Assembly: GCA_020621965.1 (NCBI GenBank)
Contig: JAHRYV010000001.1
Location: forward strand, 62,001-126,000
DNA length: 64,000 nt
Reading direction: 5' to 3'
Origin: Curvibacter sp.
GTDB taxonomy: Bacteria > Pseudomonadota > Gammaproteobacteria > Burkholderiales > Burkholderiaceae_C
Position numbers and translations under genes: made by a program. Each line of letters begins with the position of its first letter. Positions within the stretch are counted from its first letter, which is position 1. The notes beneath the pieces are model-generated. The model had not been told where the DNA came from, did not search any database, and saw nothing but the letters and a program-made list of their open reading frames with translations. Of this stretch, positions 36,343-46,110 are shown piece after piece.

Positions 36343-36474
36343 GGTCCAGGGCTTCCTGCGAGATTGAAAAACAACGCCATCTTGCCGCATTTTTGCGACG
36401 ATGAGCCCATTTGCTGGGCGTTTCCAGGCAAATCGCCTAGCATCGCAGCACTCTAGCACCCAGGAGATGCCTCG

Positions 36475-37761
36475 ATGAGCCTGTTTCAATGGACTGAGAA
36501 AAGCGCCGCGGTACTGCAGCAAGGCGGCGTGATCGCCCCGGACGAACGCCTGCCCTGGCCGCAGACGGCGGTGATGGGCGTGCAGCACGTGATCGCCATG
36601 TTCGGCGCCACCGTGCTGGCCCCCATCCTCATGGGCTTCGATCCCAACATCGCCATCCTGATGAGCGGCGTCGGCACCCTGATCTTCTTCCTCATCACCG
36701 GCGGCAAGGTGCCCAGCTACCTGGGTTCGAGTTTTGCCTTCATCGGCGTGGTGATCGCGGCCACGGCCTACGCCGGCAAGGGAGCGAACGCCAACATCGG
36801 GCTGGCCCTGGGCGGCATCATCGCCTGCGGCGCCGTCTACACACTGATCGGCGTCATCGTGCAGGCCGTCGGCACCGGCTGGATCGAACGCTTCATGCCG
36901 CCGGTGGTCACCGGCGCCGTGGTGGCGGTGATCGGCCTCAATCTGGCCGGCATCCCGGTCAAGAACATGGCCGCCAGCAACTTCGACAGCTGGATGCAGC
37001 TGCTCACCTTCGTTTGCGTCGGCCTGGTGGCCGTGCTCACGCGCGGCATGGTGCAGCGGCTGCTGATCCTGGTGGGCCTGATCGTCGCCAGTGTCATCTA
37101 CGCGGTGCTGACCAACGGCCTGGGCCTGGGCAAGCCCATGGACCTGTCGGGTGTGTTGAACGCCGCATGGTTCGGCTGGCCCCACTTCACCACGCCCGTG
37201 TTCGAAGCCAACGCCATGCTGCTGATCGCTCCGGTGGCCATCATCCTGGTGGCCGAGAACCTGGGCCACATCAAGGCCGTCACCGCCATGACCGGCAGGA
37301 ACCTGGACCCGTACATGGGCCGGGCCTTCATCGGCGACGGGGTGGCCACCATGGTCAGCGGTGCCGCCGGCGGCACGGGCGTGACCACCTATGCCGAGAA
37401 CATCGGCGTCATGGCGGCCACCAAGATCTACTCCACCGCCATCTTCGTCTTTGCCGCCGTGCTGGCCGTGCTGCTGGGTTTCAGCCCCAAGTTCGGCGCC
37501 GTGATCCAGGCCATCCCGCTGCCGGTGATGGGCGGCGTCTCCATCGTGGTGTTCGGCCTGATTGCGGTGGCCGGCGCCAAGATCTGGGTCGACAACCGGG
37601 TGGACTTCAGCGTCAACAAAAACCTGATCGTCGCCGCCATCACCCTGGTGCTGGGCACGGGCGACTTCACGCTAAAGTTCGGCCAGTTCGCGCTGGGCGG
37701 CATCGGCACCGCCACCTTCGGCGCCATCCTGCTGTACGCGCTGCTGAATCGCCGACGCTGA
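36475..37761 (+). CDS. uraA: Uracil permease, NCS2 family (UraA-like)
   Basis: The 428-residue inner-membrane protein has the NCS2 fold with about 14 hydrophobic segments. Signatures are [24 protein letters not shown] at the start, the substrate-binding glutamate in [12 protein letters not shown] (TM8 region) and the TM10 motif [17 protein letters not shown]. It probably imports uracil by proton symport and pairs with divergent upp. A strong terminator follows. Confidence 0.93.
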   Translation: MSLFQWTEKSAAVLQQGGVIAPDERLPWPQTAVMGVQHVIAMFGATVLAPILMGFDPNIAILMSGVGTLIFFLITGGKVPSYLGSSFAFIGVVIAATAYAGKGANANIGLALGGIIACGAVYTLIGVIVQAVGTGWIERFMPPVVTGAVVAVIGLNLAGIPVKNMAASNFDSWMQLLTFVCVGLVAVLTRGMVQRLLILVGLIVASVIYAVLTNGLGLGKPMDLSGVLNAAWFGWPHFTTPVFEANAMLLIAPVAIILVAENLGHIKAVTAMTGRNLDPYMGRAFIGDGVATMVSGAAGGTGVTTYAENIGVMAATKIYSTAIFVFAAVLAVLLGFSPKFGAVIQAIPLPVMGGVSIVVFGLIAVAGAKIWVDNRVDFSVNKNLIVAAITLVLGTGDFTLKFGQFALGGIGTATFGAILLYALLNRRR

Positions 37762-37782
37762 TTCCCTCCACGCCCAGACAAG

Positions 37783-37815
37783 AACGCCCACCGGAAACGA
37801 CCCGGTGGGCGTTTT
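37783..37815. terminator. Rho-independent terminator after uraA, usable in both directions
   Basis: The stem AACGCCCACCGG / CCGGTGGGCGTT with a 7-base loop is followed by TTTT on the plus strand; the A-rich 5' side gives a weaker minus-strand terminator for the convergent adenosyltransferase gene. Confidence 0.88.
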
Positions 37816-37827
37816 GTGTGTGGGGCG

Positions 37828-38394
37828 TCACTGCGCCTGGTTCTGCGCCAGCCGCTCGCTTTTCCAGTACACGTCGTCCCCGCCGTTCATGCGGTTGAGC
37901 ACGCGCGCCAGCACGAACATCAGGTCCGACAGGCGGTTCAGGTACTGGCGCGGCGTCTCCTTCAGCGCCTCCTCGTTGCCCAGCGCCACCACGGCGCGCT
38001 CGGTGCGGCGCGCCACGGTGCGGCAGACATGGGCCTGGGCGGCGGCGTGGTTGCCGGCCGGCAGGATGAACTCCTGCAGGCGTGGCAACTGAGCGTTGTG
38101 GGTGGCCAGTGCCTCGTCCAGTGCCAGCACGGCCTCGGGTTTGAGCAGCTCGAAGCCGGGGATGGACAACTCACCACCGAGGTTGAAGAGCTGGTGCTGG
38201 ATCTCCACCAGCAGCGTCCGCACCGCGGGCGGCATCTCTTCGCACAGCAGCACACCGATGTGGGAGTTCAGTTCATCCACCTCGCCCATGGCGTGCACGC
38301 GCAGGCTGTTCTTGGACACGCGCTGGTTGTCGCCCAGGCCGGTGGTGCCGTCGTCCCCGGTGCGAGTGGCGATTTGCGAGAGGCGATTTCCCAT
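37828..38394 (-). CDS. PduO-type cob(I)alamin adenosyltransferase
   Basis: The 188-residue enzyme begins RLSQIATRTGDDGTTGLGDNQRVSK, the ATP-binding N-terminal motif of PduO-type adenosyltransferases, and has the conserved VDELNSHIG, FNLGGELS and ARRTERAVVAL...LNRLSDLMFVLAR segments. It adenosylates cob(I)alamin to adenosylcobalamin. The family also includes CobO-unrelated EutT-like proteins, but PduO is clear. It is convergent with uraA. Confidence 0.93.
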   Translation of the reverse strand: MGNRLSQIATRTGDDGTTGLGDNQRVSKNSLRVHAMGEVDELNSHIGVLLCEEMPPAVRTLLVEIQHQLFNLGGELSIPGFELLKPEAVLALDEALATHNAQLPRLQEFILPAGNHAAAQAHVCRTVARRTERAVVALGNEEALKETPRQYLNRLSDLMFVLARVLNRMNGGDDVYWKSERLAQNQAQ

Positions 38395-38510
38395 GATGGC
38401 GACCTTGGATCAAAATGTGGGTAGGCCGAGCCTGAGTCATTCAGGGCCGGCAATTGACGATTATTCCCCAGCCCCGCCGGCGAGGCGAGCTTGACCCTAC
38501 TGGAGATCCC

Positions 38511-39938
38511 ATGAATGCACCCGCGCCCGCCACCCAGCTGCTGCCCGAGGTCCATCCGCGTGAGGTGCCCTCGTCCCTGATCAACGCCCTCAAGGCCCGC
38601 TTCGGCGAGCGCTGTTCCACCGCTCAGGTCGTGCGCGAGCAGCACGGCCGCGACGAGTCGGCCTACACCACGGTGCCGCCGCCCGCGGCCGTGGTCTTTG
38701 CCGAGAGCACGCAGGATGTGGCCGCAGCCGTGCAGCTGGCCGGCCAATACAGCGTACCCGTCATCCCCTTCGGCGTCGGCTCCTCGCTCGAAGGCCACCT
38801 GCTGGCCGTCGAGGGCGGCATCAGCATTGATGTGAGCCGCATGAACAAAATCCTGGCCGTCAACGCCGAGGACCTGACCGTCACCGTGCAGGCCGGCGTC
38901 ACGCGCAAGCAGCTCAACGACGAGATCAAGAGCACCGGCCTGTTCTTCCCCATCGACCCGGGGGCGGACGCCACCATCGGCGGCATGAGCGCCACCCGCG
39001 CCTCCGGCACCAATGCCGTGCGTTACGGCACCATGCGCGAGAACGTGCTGGCGCTGGAAGTGGTCACCGCCAGCGGCGAGGTGATCCGCACCGGCACCCG
39101 CGCCAAGAAATCTTCCGCCGGCTACGACCTCACCCGCCTGCTGGTGGGCAGCGAGGGCACGCTGGGCGTCATGACCGAGATCACCCTCAAGCTCTACCCG
39201 CTGCCCGAAGCCATTTCGGCGGCCGTCTGCTCCTTCCCCAGCATCGAGGCGGCGGTACGCACGACCATCCAGGTCATCCAGATGGGCATCCCGATCGCCC
39301 GCGTGGAGTTGATCGACGCCAACACCGTGCGCGCGGTCAACGCGCACTCCAAGCTGAGCCTGCGGGAGGAAGCCATGCTGCTGATGGAGTTCCACGGTTC
39401 ACCGGCCGGCGTGCAGGAACAGGCCGAGACGGTGCAGGAGATCGCGGCCGAACACGGCGGCCAGGCCTTCGAGTGGGCCAGCACACCCGAGGAGCGCACG
39501 CGGCTGTGGAGCGCGCGCCATATGGCCTATTTCGCCGGCCTGCAGTCGCGCCCGGGCTGCCGCGCCATCACCACCGATGCCTGCGTGCCGATCTCGCAAC
39601 TGGCCACCGCCGTGCTCGAGAGCGTGGCGGAGGCGGAGGCCAGCGGCATCCCCTACTTCATGGTCGGCCACGTGGGTGACGGCAACTTCCACATGGGCTA
39701 CCTGATCGACCCCGACAGCGCCAGCGAACGCGCCGCCGCCGAAGCACTGAACCACCAGCTGGTCACCCGCGCCCTGCGCCTGGGCGGCACCTGCACCGGC
39801 GAGCATGGCGTGGGGCTGCACAAGATGGACTTCCTGCTCAGCGAGGCCGGCACCGGCGCCGTCGACATGATGCGCACCATCAAACGCGCGTTGGACCCGA
39901 AGAACATCATGAACCCGGGCAAGATCTTCGCGCTCTGA
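38511..39938 (+). CDS. FAD-linked oxidase, probable D-lactate/2-hydroxyacid dehydrogenase (GlcD/DLD type)
   Basis: The 475-residue flavoprotein has a PCMH FAD-binding domain (PVIPFGVGSSLEGHLL, GADATIGGMSATRASGTNAVRYGTM, TRLLVGSEGTLGVMTEITLKL in part) and an FAD-oxidase C-terminal domain with VGHVGDGNFHMGYLID and GTCTGEHGVGLHK, whose histidines form the active site. There is no GlcE/GlcF partner adjacent, so a stand-alone D-lactate dehydrogenase is more likely than glycolate oxidase. It ends 10 bases before the GGDEF-EAL gene. Confidence 0.88.
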   Translation: MNAPAPATQLLPEVHPREVPSSLINALKARFGERCSTAQVVREQHGRDESAYTTVPPPAAVVFAESTQDVAAAVQLAGQYSVPVIPFGVGSSLEGHLLAVEGGISIDVSRMNKILAVNAEDLTVTVQAGVTRKQLNDEIKSTGLFFPIDPGADATIGGMSATRASGTNAVRYGTMRENVLALEVVTASGEVIRTGTRAKKSSAGYDLTRLLVGSEGTLGVMTEITLKLYPLPEAISAAVCSFPSIEAAVRTTIQVIQMGIPIARVELIDANTVRAVNAHSKLSLREEAMLLMEFHGSPAGVQEQAETVQEIAAEHGGQAFEWASTPEERTRLWSARHMAYFAGLQSRPGCRAITTDACVPISQLATAVLESVAEAEASGIPYFMVGHVGDGNFHMGYLIDPDSASERAAAEALNHQLVTRALRLGGTCTGEHGVGLHKMDFLLSEAGTGAVDMMRTIKRALDPKNIMNPGKIFAL

Positions 39939-39948
39939 TCACTGGCGC

Positions 39949-42900
39949 ATGAAAGAACCGCTCCCATCCGGCAGCTCCGCGCTGCGCGTGGTGCTGCTCT
40001 ACGCCTGCTTCGCGGCGCTCTGGATCCTGCTGTCCGACCGGGCCGTGTCCTGGGCGCTGGACGATGCCGAACTCATCGCCCTGGCCAGCACCGCCAAGGG
40101 CTGGATCTTTGTGGGCGTCACCTCGGTCCTGCTCTACCTGCTCTTGCGCCGGGAGAGCCGCCTGACACTCGCGCCGGATACCCCCAAACCCCTGGCGCGC
40201 CGTCAGCGGCTGCTGTTTCTGGCCTTGCTGGGCACCATCTTTGCGCTCTTCCTCGCCGTGGCCGGCTGGCAGAGCTACAGCCACGAGAAGGCGCAGGGCC
40301 ACAGCCGCCTGCAGTCCATCTCGGAGTCGCGCGCGCGGGAGATCTCCAACTGGCACGCCGAACGCCTGCACGATGCGGCCTGGGCGCAGAAGAGTCCGCA
40401 CCTGCGCGAACTCTGGCTGAAGTGGCGCCAGACCAGCCGGGCGGAAGACGCGCTGCGGCTGCGCCAGTTCATGCACAGCTATTTCCTCAACGACGCCGTG
40501 TTCCGGCGCATCGAGATCGTCGATGTCGAAGGCCACGTCGCGCTCTCCAGCGCCACGCAGCTGGCCCTGCCCGCTTCGCCGCGGGGTGCTCCCGACAGCC
40601 ACCCGACCTTGCACCAGGCCTTGCTGGAGGCCCTGACCAGCAACCAGGCCATGCACGCCGGTCCCTGGCGCGATCCCGACGGCGTCTTGCGCCTGGCCTT
40701 CGTCGCCCCGCTGGCGGCCGAGACCGCCTGGCCCGCGGTCATGGTGCTGCACCTGGATCCGCCCGACTACCTGCATCCCGCGCTCAAGCCCGGCGCCCTG
40801 CCCATGCGGACCGCCGACATCTTCCTCTACCGCGCGGACGGCGACGACCTGGTGATGCTGAGCGAGCCGCGCTACGAGGCGAACGCGGCGCTGCGCCGCC
40901 GCCTGCCGCTGAGCGAGGCGCGCTACATGAGCGTGCAGGCGCTGCGCGAGCCCGCGGGGCGCCTGCTCGACGGCTGGGACTACCGGCGGGTCGACTCCTA
41001 CGGCGTGGCGCAGGCTATCGCCGGCACTGACTGGTGGCTGCTGGTCAAGCAGGACAGCGCCGAGCTGCTGCTGGGCGCACTGCTGCGCGGCAGCTGGATG
41101 GCCCTGGCGGGTGTGCTGGCGCTGCTGGCCCTGGGCACGGCCCTGTACCTGCACGACGCCCGACGGCGGGCGCTGGATGCGACACGCGAGATCCACGAGC
41201 TGCGGCGCATCGAGCGCTCGCTCAGCGAGAGCGAGGCGCAGTTCCGCCTGCTGGCAGAAAACACCAGCGATGTGCTCTGGCTCTACGACCTGGAGAGTGA
41301 CCGCTACCTTTACCTCAGCCCCTCGATACAACAACAACTGGGCTATCAACCGGAGGACATGCAGAACTTCCCGCTCGACAAGCTGCTGAGTGCACAGCAG
41401 GTCCGGCAGGTGCGCACCGAGCTGGCGCTGCGGCTGCAGCGCTTCGCCGCCGGGGACGAGTCGCGCCGCACGCTCACCCTCGAATCCAGCCACCCGCACA
41501 AGGACGGCCACGTGGTGCCGCTGGAGATCGTCAGCACCCTGCTGACCGACGAGCACGGCAAGGTCACCCGCCTGCTGGGTGTGTCGCGCGACATCACGGC
41601 GCGCAAACTGGCCCAGGCCGAGTTGCTGCGAATGTCGCAGGCCATCGAGCAGAGCCCCGCCAGCGTCATCCTCACCGGGCTGGACGGCCGCATCGAATAC
41701 GTCAACCATGCTTTCGAGCAGCTCAGCGGTTATGCCCGCGAGGAGGTGGTGGGGCAGAAACCGGCCCTGCTGCGTTCGGGCCGCACGCCGGCCGAGACCT
41801 ACGAAGCCCTGTGGGCTGCCCTGCGCGCGGGCAACAGCTGGACCGGCGAGATGGTCAACCGCCATCGCAGCGGGCGCGAGTACGTGCAGACCATGAACAT
41901 GGCGCCGGTGCGCGACGGGCAAGGCCAGGTGACCCATTACCTGGCGGTGCAGCTGGACGTGACCGCGCAAAGGAGCGCCGAGGAAAGGGCGCGCCAGCTG
42001 GCCTGGTTCGACCCGCTCACCAGCCTGCCCAACCGGCACCGCCTGCTGGTGGAACTGCAGGACGTGCTGCAGGTCCACGCGCGCACCCACGAAGTGTGTG
42101 CCCTGCTGCTGCTCAACCTGGACCGTTTCCAGACCGTCAACGACGCGCTGGGCCACGCCGCCGGCGATCTCCTGCTCCAGCGGGTGGGCGAGCGTCTGGC
42201 CGGCCTGCTGCATCCGGGTGACCAGCTCGCCCATCTGGCCGCCGACGAGTTCGCCATGCTGCTGCACACCGGTAGCCACGATGCCGAGGCCGGCAGCGCG
42301 CTCGGCCTGCGCCGCGCACAGGAACTGCACGAGCACATGGATGCGGCCTTCCGGCTCGAGGGCGAAGCGCCCGTCGGCATCAGCTGCTGCATCGGCGTGA
42401 CCGTGCTACCGCTGTCGGGCAGCGACACGGCGGGCGATGCCCTGCGGCGCGCCGACACCGCCTTGCACCGGGCCAAGGGCGCCGGCACGCGGCAGACGGC
42501 GTGCTTCGACACCTCGATGGAGCAGCTCATCAGCCGTCGTTTTGCCATCGAGCAGGATCTGCGCCGCGGTCTGGGGGCCGACGAGTTGCGCCTGTACCTG
42601 CAGCCCCAGGTAAACGCGCAGGGCCATGTCATCAGCGCCGAGGCGCTGGTGCGCTGGCAGCATCCGGCACACGGCCTATTGGCGCCGGGCCACTTCATCC
42701 CGATCGCCGAAGAGAGCGAGCTCATCATCGAGCTGGGCCGCTGGGTGCTCAACTCGGTCTGCCTGCAGCTGGGCGAGTTGCGCCGCGCCGGCCTGCGCCT
42801 GCCCATCGCCGTCAACGTCAGCCCGCGCCAGTTCCACCAGCCCGGCTTCGTGCACGTGGTGCAGGACCTGCTGCAGGGGCACGGCGCCGCCCCTGACGAC

Positions 42901-43308
42901 CTCGTGATCGAGATCACCGAAGGCATCGTGATGGATCAGATGGACAGCGTGGCACGCAGAATGTCGCACCTCAACAGCCTGGGTGTGCGCTTCTCGCTCG
43001 ACGATTTTGGCACCGGCTACTCCTCGCTGGCCTACCTCAAGCGCCTGCCCATCCACGAGATCAAGATCGACCGCAGCTTCGTGCAGGACGCCCCCAACGA
43101 CCCGAACGACGCCGCGCTGGTGGAGGCCATCCTGGCCGTGGCGCGCCACCTGCGCCTGCGGGTGGTGGCCGAAGGCGTGGAGACACCCGAGCAGGCGGAG
43201 TTCCTGCGCGCGCGCGGCCCGGTCATCCAGCAGGGGTATCTGCACGGCCGCCCTGAACCGGCGGCCAGCCTGCTGGCGCGCTGGCGCGCGAGCCAGCACA
43301 AGGCCTGA
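39949..43308 (+). CDS. PAS-GGDEF-EAL protein, probable c-di-GMP phosphodiesterase with degenerate GGDEF
   Basis: The 1119-residue membrane protein has two N-terminal helices around an approximately 280-residue periplasmic sensor region (about 115-385), then PAS (about 425-545), a second PAS (about 560-680), GGDEF (about 690-850) and EAL (about 860-1110). The GGDEF site reads AADEF (about 764), so cyclase activity is not expected; the domain may bind GTP. The EAL domain keeps EALVRW (about 897), EITEG, DDFGTGYSSLAYL, KIDRSFV and EGVETPEQ, and should hydrolyse c-di-GMP. It follows the FAD-linked oxidase by 10 bases, but a functional link is unproven. Confidence 0.93.
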   Translation: MKEPLPSGSSALRVVLLYACFAALWILLSDRAVSWALDDAELIALASTAKGWIFVGVTSVLLYLLLRRESRLTLAPDTPKPLARRQRLLFLALLGTIFALFLAVAGWQSYSHEKAQGHSRLQSISESRAREISNWHAERLHDAAWAQKSPHLRELWLKWRQTSRAEDALRLRQFMHSYFLNDAVFRRIEIVDVEGHVALSSATQLALPASPRGAPDSHPTLHQALLEALTSNQAMHAGPWRDPDGVLRLAFVAPLAAETAWPAVMVLHLDPPDYLHPALKPGALPMRTADIFLYRADGDDLVMLSEPRYEANAALRRRLPLSEARYMSVQALREPAGRLLDGWDYRRVDSYGVAQAIAGTDWWLLVKQDSAELLLGALLRGSWMALAGVLALLALGTALYLHDARRRALDATREIHELRRIERSLSESEAQFRLLAENTSDVLWLYDLESDRYLYLSPSIQQQLGYQPEDMQNFPLDKLLSAQQVRQVRTELALRLQRFAAGDESRRTLTLESSHPHKDGHVVPLEIVSTLLTDEHGKVTRLLGVSRDITARKLAQAELLRMSQAIEQSPASVILTGLDGRIEYVNHAFEQLSGYAREEVVGQKPALLRSGRTPAETYEALWAALRAGNSWTGEMVNRHRSGREYVQTMNMAPVRDGQGQVTHYLAVQLDVTAQRSAEERARQLAWFDPLTSLPNRHRLLVELQDVLQVHARTHEVCALLLLNLDRFQTVNDALGHAAGDLLLQRVGERLAGLLHPGDQLAHLAADEFAMLLHTGSHDAEAGSALGLRRAQELHEHMDAAFRLEGEAPVGISCCIGVTVLPLSGSDTAGDALRRADTALHRAKGAGTRQTACFDTSMEQLISRRFAIEQDLRRGLGADELRLYLQPQVNAQGHVISAEALVRWQHPAHGLLAPGHFIPIAEESELIIELGRWVLNSVCLQLGELRRAGLRLPIAVNVSPRQFHQPGFVHVVQDLLQGHGAAPDDLVIEITEGIVMDQMDSVARRMSHLNSLGVRFSLDDFGTGYSSLAYLKRLPIHEIKIDRSFVQDAPNDPNDAALVEAILAVARHLRLRVVAEGVETPEQAEFLRARGPVIQQGYLHGRPEPAASLLARWRASQHKA

Positions 43309-43371
43309 GAGGCCCGGGCCGCAGACACGGCGCGCGGGGGCCCGCCAGCGCCGAGCTTCGGACTGGCGCGC

Positions 43372-44079
43372 TCAGGGCGCCACGCGCACCCTGCTCTCTA
43401 CCTTGTCGGTATAGCGGATCTCGACCCGCCGGTTTTGCGCGCGGCCATCGAAGGTATTGTTGTCGGCGATCGGGGACTCTTCGCCATACCCCTTGGTGCT
43501 GATGCGACTGGCCGCCACCCCTCGGCTGACCAGATAGGCCTTGACCGACTCGGCGCGCGCCTGCGAGAGCCTGACATTGCTTTGTGCGCTGCCGACGTTG
43601 TCGGTGTAGCCCGACACTTCGAAGTTGATGTCCGGATGGTCCTTCGACTGCTGCGCCACCTGATTGAGCTGGCCATAGGCGCTGGGCAGCAAGGTGCTGG
43701 AACCGGTCGGGAAATTGGCACCCTCCAGGACGACGGGTTTCTCGGTGATCACCGTCCTGAAGGCCGGCGCAGCGGGCGGCGGGGGTGGGGGTGGGGGCGC
43801 GACGACCGGAGCCGGTGCTGCGACCGGAGCGGGCGCCGGCGCAGCCACCGGAACTGGCGCGGGCTTCGGGACCAGATCCGGATCGCACTCGGCGATCGCC
43901 AAGGCCGGCATCCAGTAACCGGAGCGCCAGCACTCGCCCCAGCTGTTCTTCGCCACGCGGCCACTGGAGTCGACCCAGTAGCCATAGTTGACGGGCATGG
44001 ACTGCGCCATCAGGGTGCCGCTGGCGCCCAGCAAGACCAGACTTGCGGTGAGCAGCTGCTTCTTCTTCGGGTTACGCAT
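43372..44079 (-). CDS. OmpA-family outer-membrane protein
   Basis: The 235-residue protein has a signal peptide (KKQLLTASLVLLGASGTLMAQ), a short N-terminal region with SWGECWRSGYWMP and two cysteines, a Pro/Ala/Val linker of some 45 residues (PVAAPAPAP repeats and a run of eight prolines), and a C-terminal OmpA peptidoglycan-binding domain (FEVSGYTDNVGSAQSNVRLSQARAESV in part, then GYGEESPIADN and NRRVEI). It tethers the outer membrane to peptidoglycan. AAGGAGT lies before the ATG at 44079. Confidence 0.92.
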   Translation of the reverse strand: MRNPKKKQLLTASLVLLGASGTLMAQSMPVNYGYWVDSSGRVAKNSWGECWRSGYWMPALAIAECDPDLVPKPAPVPVAAPAPAPVAAPAPVVAPPPPPPPPAAPAFRTVITEKPVVLEGANFPTGSSTLLPSAYGQLNQVAQQSKDHPDINFEVSGYTDNVGSAQSNVRLSQARAESVKAYLVSRGVAASRISTKGYGEESPIADNNTFDGRAQNRRVEIRYTDKVESRVRVAP

Positions 44080-44184
44080 GGACACTCCTTGCAGTGACAG
44101 GACATTCACTATAGGAAACGATTCCCGATCCATCAACACGAATATGGCCGGGCGGATCCCTGCCCCGGGACCCGGGGGGGGCAC

Positions 44185-44643
44185 CTAACGCGGCAGTGTG
44201 CCTTGCAGGCAGGTCCACAGCGGCAGCGGCCCGTGCACCGTGTACCAACCAGCGGTCCCGCGGCTGGTGTATAGATAGGCCAGACGGTCCCGCTCGGTCA
44301 CGTGTAGCCGGTAAGAAGCGCCGCCGGCCGCCTTCTGGGGGAACTCCAGCGCGTAGATGGGCTGCGCACCTTGATCGGCCGGTGGCACCAGCTCCGGCGC
44401 CGTCCGCCGCAGCCGCGCCATGCAGGTGTCGGAGAGAAAGGACTGCTGCAGATAGCGCATCTCTTTCTCGATCTGCTCGGCCGTGGCCGGCGGCGGGGGT
44501 GACGACAGTGCCGGCGTCCGCCGGGCATCCATCCCGCCAGGCGTGCTGCAGCCCGCCAGCAAGACAACGGCCCCGAGGAACAGTGTGGCAACAGCGCGCC
44601 TATCGCAGAGGGCCGGCAGCCAAAAACGCAAACGGGCGAACAT
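44185..44643 (-). CDS. Putative lipoprotein, function unknown
   Basis: The 152-residue protein has a lipobox LLAGC near residue 32 after a hydrophobic stretch (ATLFLGAVVLLAG), so it should be lipidated on the Cys. The rest is soluble, with two further cysteines (DTCMARL and WTCLQG) that may form a disulfide and a Pro-rich linker after the lipobox. No family recognised. It ends 41 bases before the ATG-proximal leader of the downstream OmpA gene on the same strand is reached; common transcription is possible. Confidence 0.75.
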   Translation of the reverse strand: MFARLRFWLPALCDRRAVATLFLGAVVLLAGCSTPGGMDARRTPALSSPPPPATAEQIEKEMRYLQQSFLSDTCMARLRRTAPELVPPADQGAQPIYALEFPQKAAGGASYRLHVTERDRLAYLYTSRGTAGWYTVHGPLPLWTCLQGTLPR

Positions 44644-44659
44644 ATCCTTGCGTGGCTGT

Positions 44660-45463
44660 TTACCGTTTCAGGATGATGCCCTGCCCTGTGGGCAGCGGGA
44701 AGATGCGGTACTTACGCCGGTCAAACCATTGGTCTTCGGCTTGCTTCTGCGGGCGGTAGACGCCGGCCCATTCATAGTCATCCAGGATGATGATGCCGCC
44801 CGGCGAGACCCGGTCGAACAGCCGTTCCAGCACCGCGACTTCGCCTTCGACATTGTTGAGGTCGATGTGCAGGTAGGCGACCTGCTCGGGCTCGTTGTCT
44901 TCGAACGAGTCGGGGAGAAAACCCTTGATCAGCCGGACTTGCGGGTAGTCCTCGAAGCGCGCCTGCACCTTTTCGTAGAAGCCCTCCTGCTGGCCGGCGA
45001 AGGCGTGTCCTTCGACCGGGTTGTAGTCGTAGGTGTCGTAGCCCCAGAAGGTCTTGGGAAATGCCTGGCCGCCAAGGTAGTCCATGACGGTCTTGATGCC
45101 GGTGCCCACGTAGACCCCGCACTCGACGAAGTCGCCGGGGATGTGCACGCAGTGATACGCCGCACAGGCCAGGATGTAACGACGCCAGACGATGGCTTCA
45201 TCCGCCGGGTTCTGGGCATTCTCCTGCCAGGCTTTCCTGAACGGCAGGTCCTCCAGGGCCGAGTTGTTGCGCAGCCAGGTGAACAGATTGTCGCCAAGGA
45301 AATAGCCCGCGCCGACCAGCCCCTTGGCCTCCTCCATCAGCTCGCCGAAGCGCTGCGGGTTCTCCACCCCCCAATAGGTATGGATGGCGTAGTTGATGAC
45401 TTGGTCCGGCGCGATCTCGTTGAGTTCAGGCAGCGGCAGCTGGAGTTGTTCGGGTGTTGTCAT
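44660..45463 (-). CDS. TylF/MycF-type class I SAM-dependent methyltransferase
   Basis: The 267-residue protein resembles the macrocin O-methyltransferase (TylF) family: GDFVECGVYVGTGIKTVMDYL is the SAM-binding motif I, WGYDTYDYNPVEGHAF the acidic motif II, and LHIDLNNVEGEVAVLERL plus GGIIILDDYEWAGV the metal/catalytic Asp segments. Stand-alone members occur in polysaccharide or glycan modification clusters, and the next gene is another methyltransferase. The true substrate is unknown. Start MTTPEQLQLPLPELNEIAP at 45463. Confidence 0.82.
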   Translation of the reverse strand: MTTPEQLQLPLPELNEIAPDQVINYAIHTYWGVENPQRFGELMEEAKGLVGAGYFLGDNLFTWLRNNSALEDLPFRKAWQENAQNPADEAIVWRRYILACAAYHCVHIPGDFVECGVYVGTGIKTVMDYLGGQAFPKTFWGYDTYDYNPVEGHAFAGQQEGFYEKVQARFEDYPQVRLIKGFLPDSFEDNEPEQVAYLHIDLNNVEGEVAVLERLFDRVSPGGIIILDDYEWAGVYRPQKQAEDQWFDRRKYRIFPLPTGQGIILKR

Positions 45464-45497
45464 AGGGGCTCGGCTCTGCAGGAGAAGGACTGGGGGC

Positions 45498-46004
45498 TCA
45501 CTCGGGCGCAACCTTGCGCATGACAGTGATCAGGTGGATCTTGTTCTCGTGCCAGCGCTGCTCCTCGATGCGAAAACGACCGGAGAAGCCGTACATGGCG
45601 GCCATGCGGTGCTTGTCGTCGAAGTAGAGCGGGAAGGTTTCTTCGGTGATGATGTTGACGTGGGTCGGGTCGCGCAAGGCCTCGGGCGCCGGATGTGCCG
45701 GCGTGAAGGAGAACAGCAGGCCGTCGAGCTTGAGCACGCGGTAGATCTCGTTCATCAGTTCCACGAAGCAGAAGCGGCGCTCGGGCGTGTAGATCACGCG
45801 CGGGATGTGTTCGATGAAGTCAAAGGCGCTCACGCCGTCGAAGTAGTCGTCGTCGAACGGGATAGGCTCCACCGCCAGGTCGGCCTGGTGGATCCGGGCG
45901 TCGAGGTCCTCGCGGATATCGATGCCGTAGACCTCTTCCATCTCGAAAGGGTTCTTCGGGCTGCGTCCGCAACCGAGGTCCAGGGTTCTTCTTTTCATCG
46001 TCAT
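45498..46004 (-). CDS. Class I SAM-dependent methyltransferase
   Basis: The 168-residue protein starts with the SAM-binding glycine motif almost at once (MTMKRRTLDLGCGRSPKNPF), then YGIDIRED and FDGVSAFDFIEHIPRV, typical of methyltransferase family 11. It is compact, with no extra domain. The ATG at 46004 or 45998 are both possible; the long track extension to 46148 is not supported. It is followed after 34 bases by the TylF-type methyltransferase, suggesting an operon. Confidence 0.82.
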   Translation of the reverse strand: MTMKRRTLDLGCGRSPKNPFEMEEVYGIDIREDLDARIHQADLAVEPIPFDDDYFDGVSAFDFIEHIPRVIYTPERRFCFVELMNEIYRVLKLDGLLFSFTPAHPAPEALRDPTHVNIITEETFPLYFDDKHRMAAMYGFSGRFRIEEQRWHENKIHLITVMRKVAPE

Positions 46005-46110
46005 TCCCGATTTTTCCGTGTGTCGGTCAGCGCGCCGCCCACTTCGCCGCCGCCGGTGGCCCGGCAAGCGTAGCATAGCGACGCGCAGTCGCGTGGCGGT
46101 ACTCCCTTGC

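Noticed and set aside
35689-37269. Full 526-aa ORF ending as Upp
   Set aside because: Only the last 217 residues are Upp. The remainder is antisense to uraA.
39907-42336. 809-aa minus-strand ORF
   Set aside because: It is the shadow of the PAS-GGDEF-EAL gene; low-complexity Gln/His/Ala translation typical of high-GC antisense frames.
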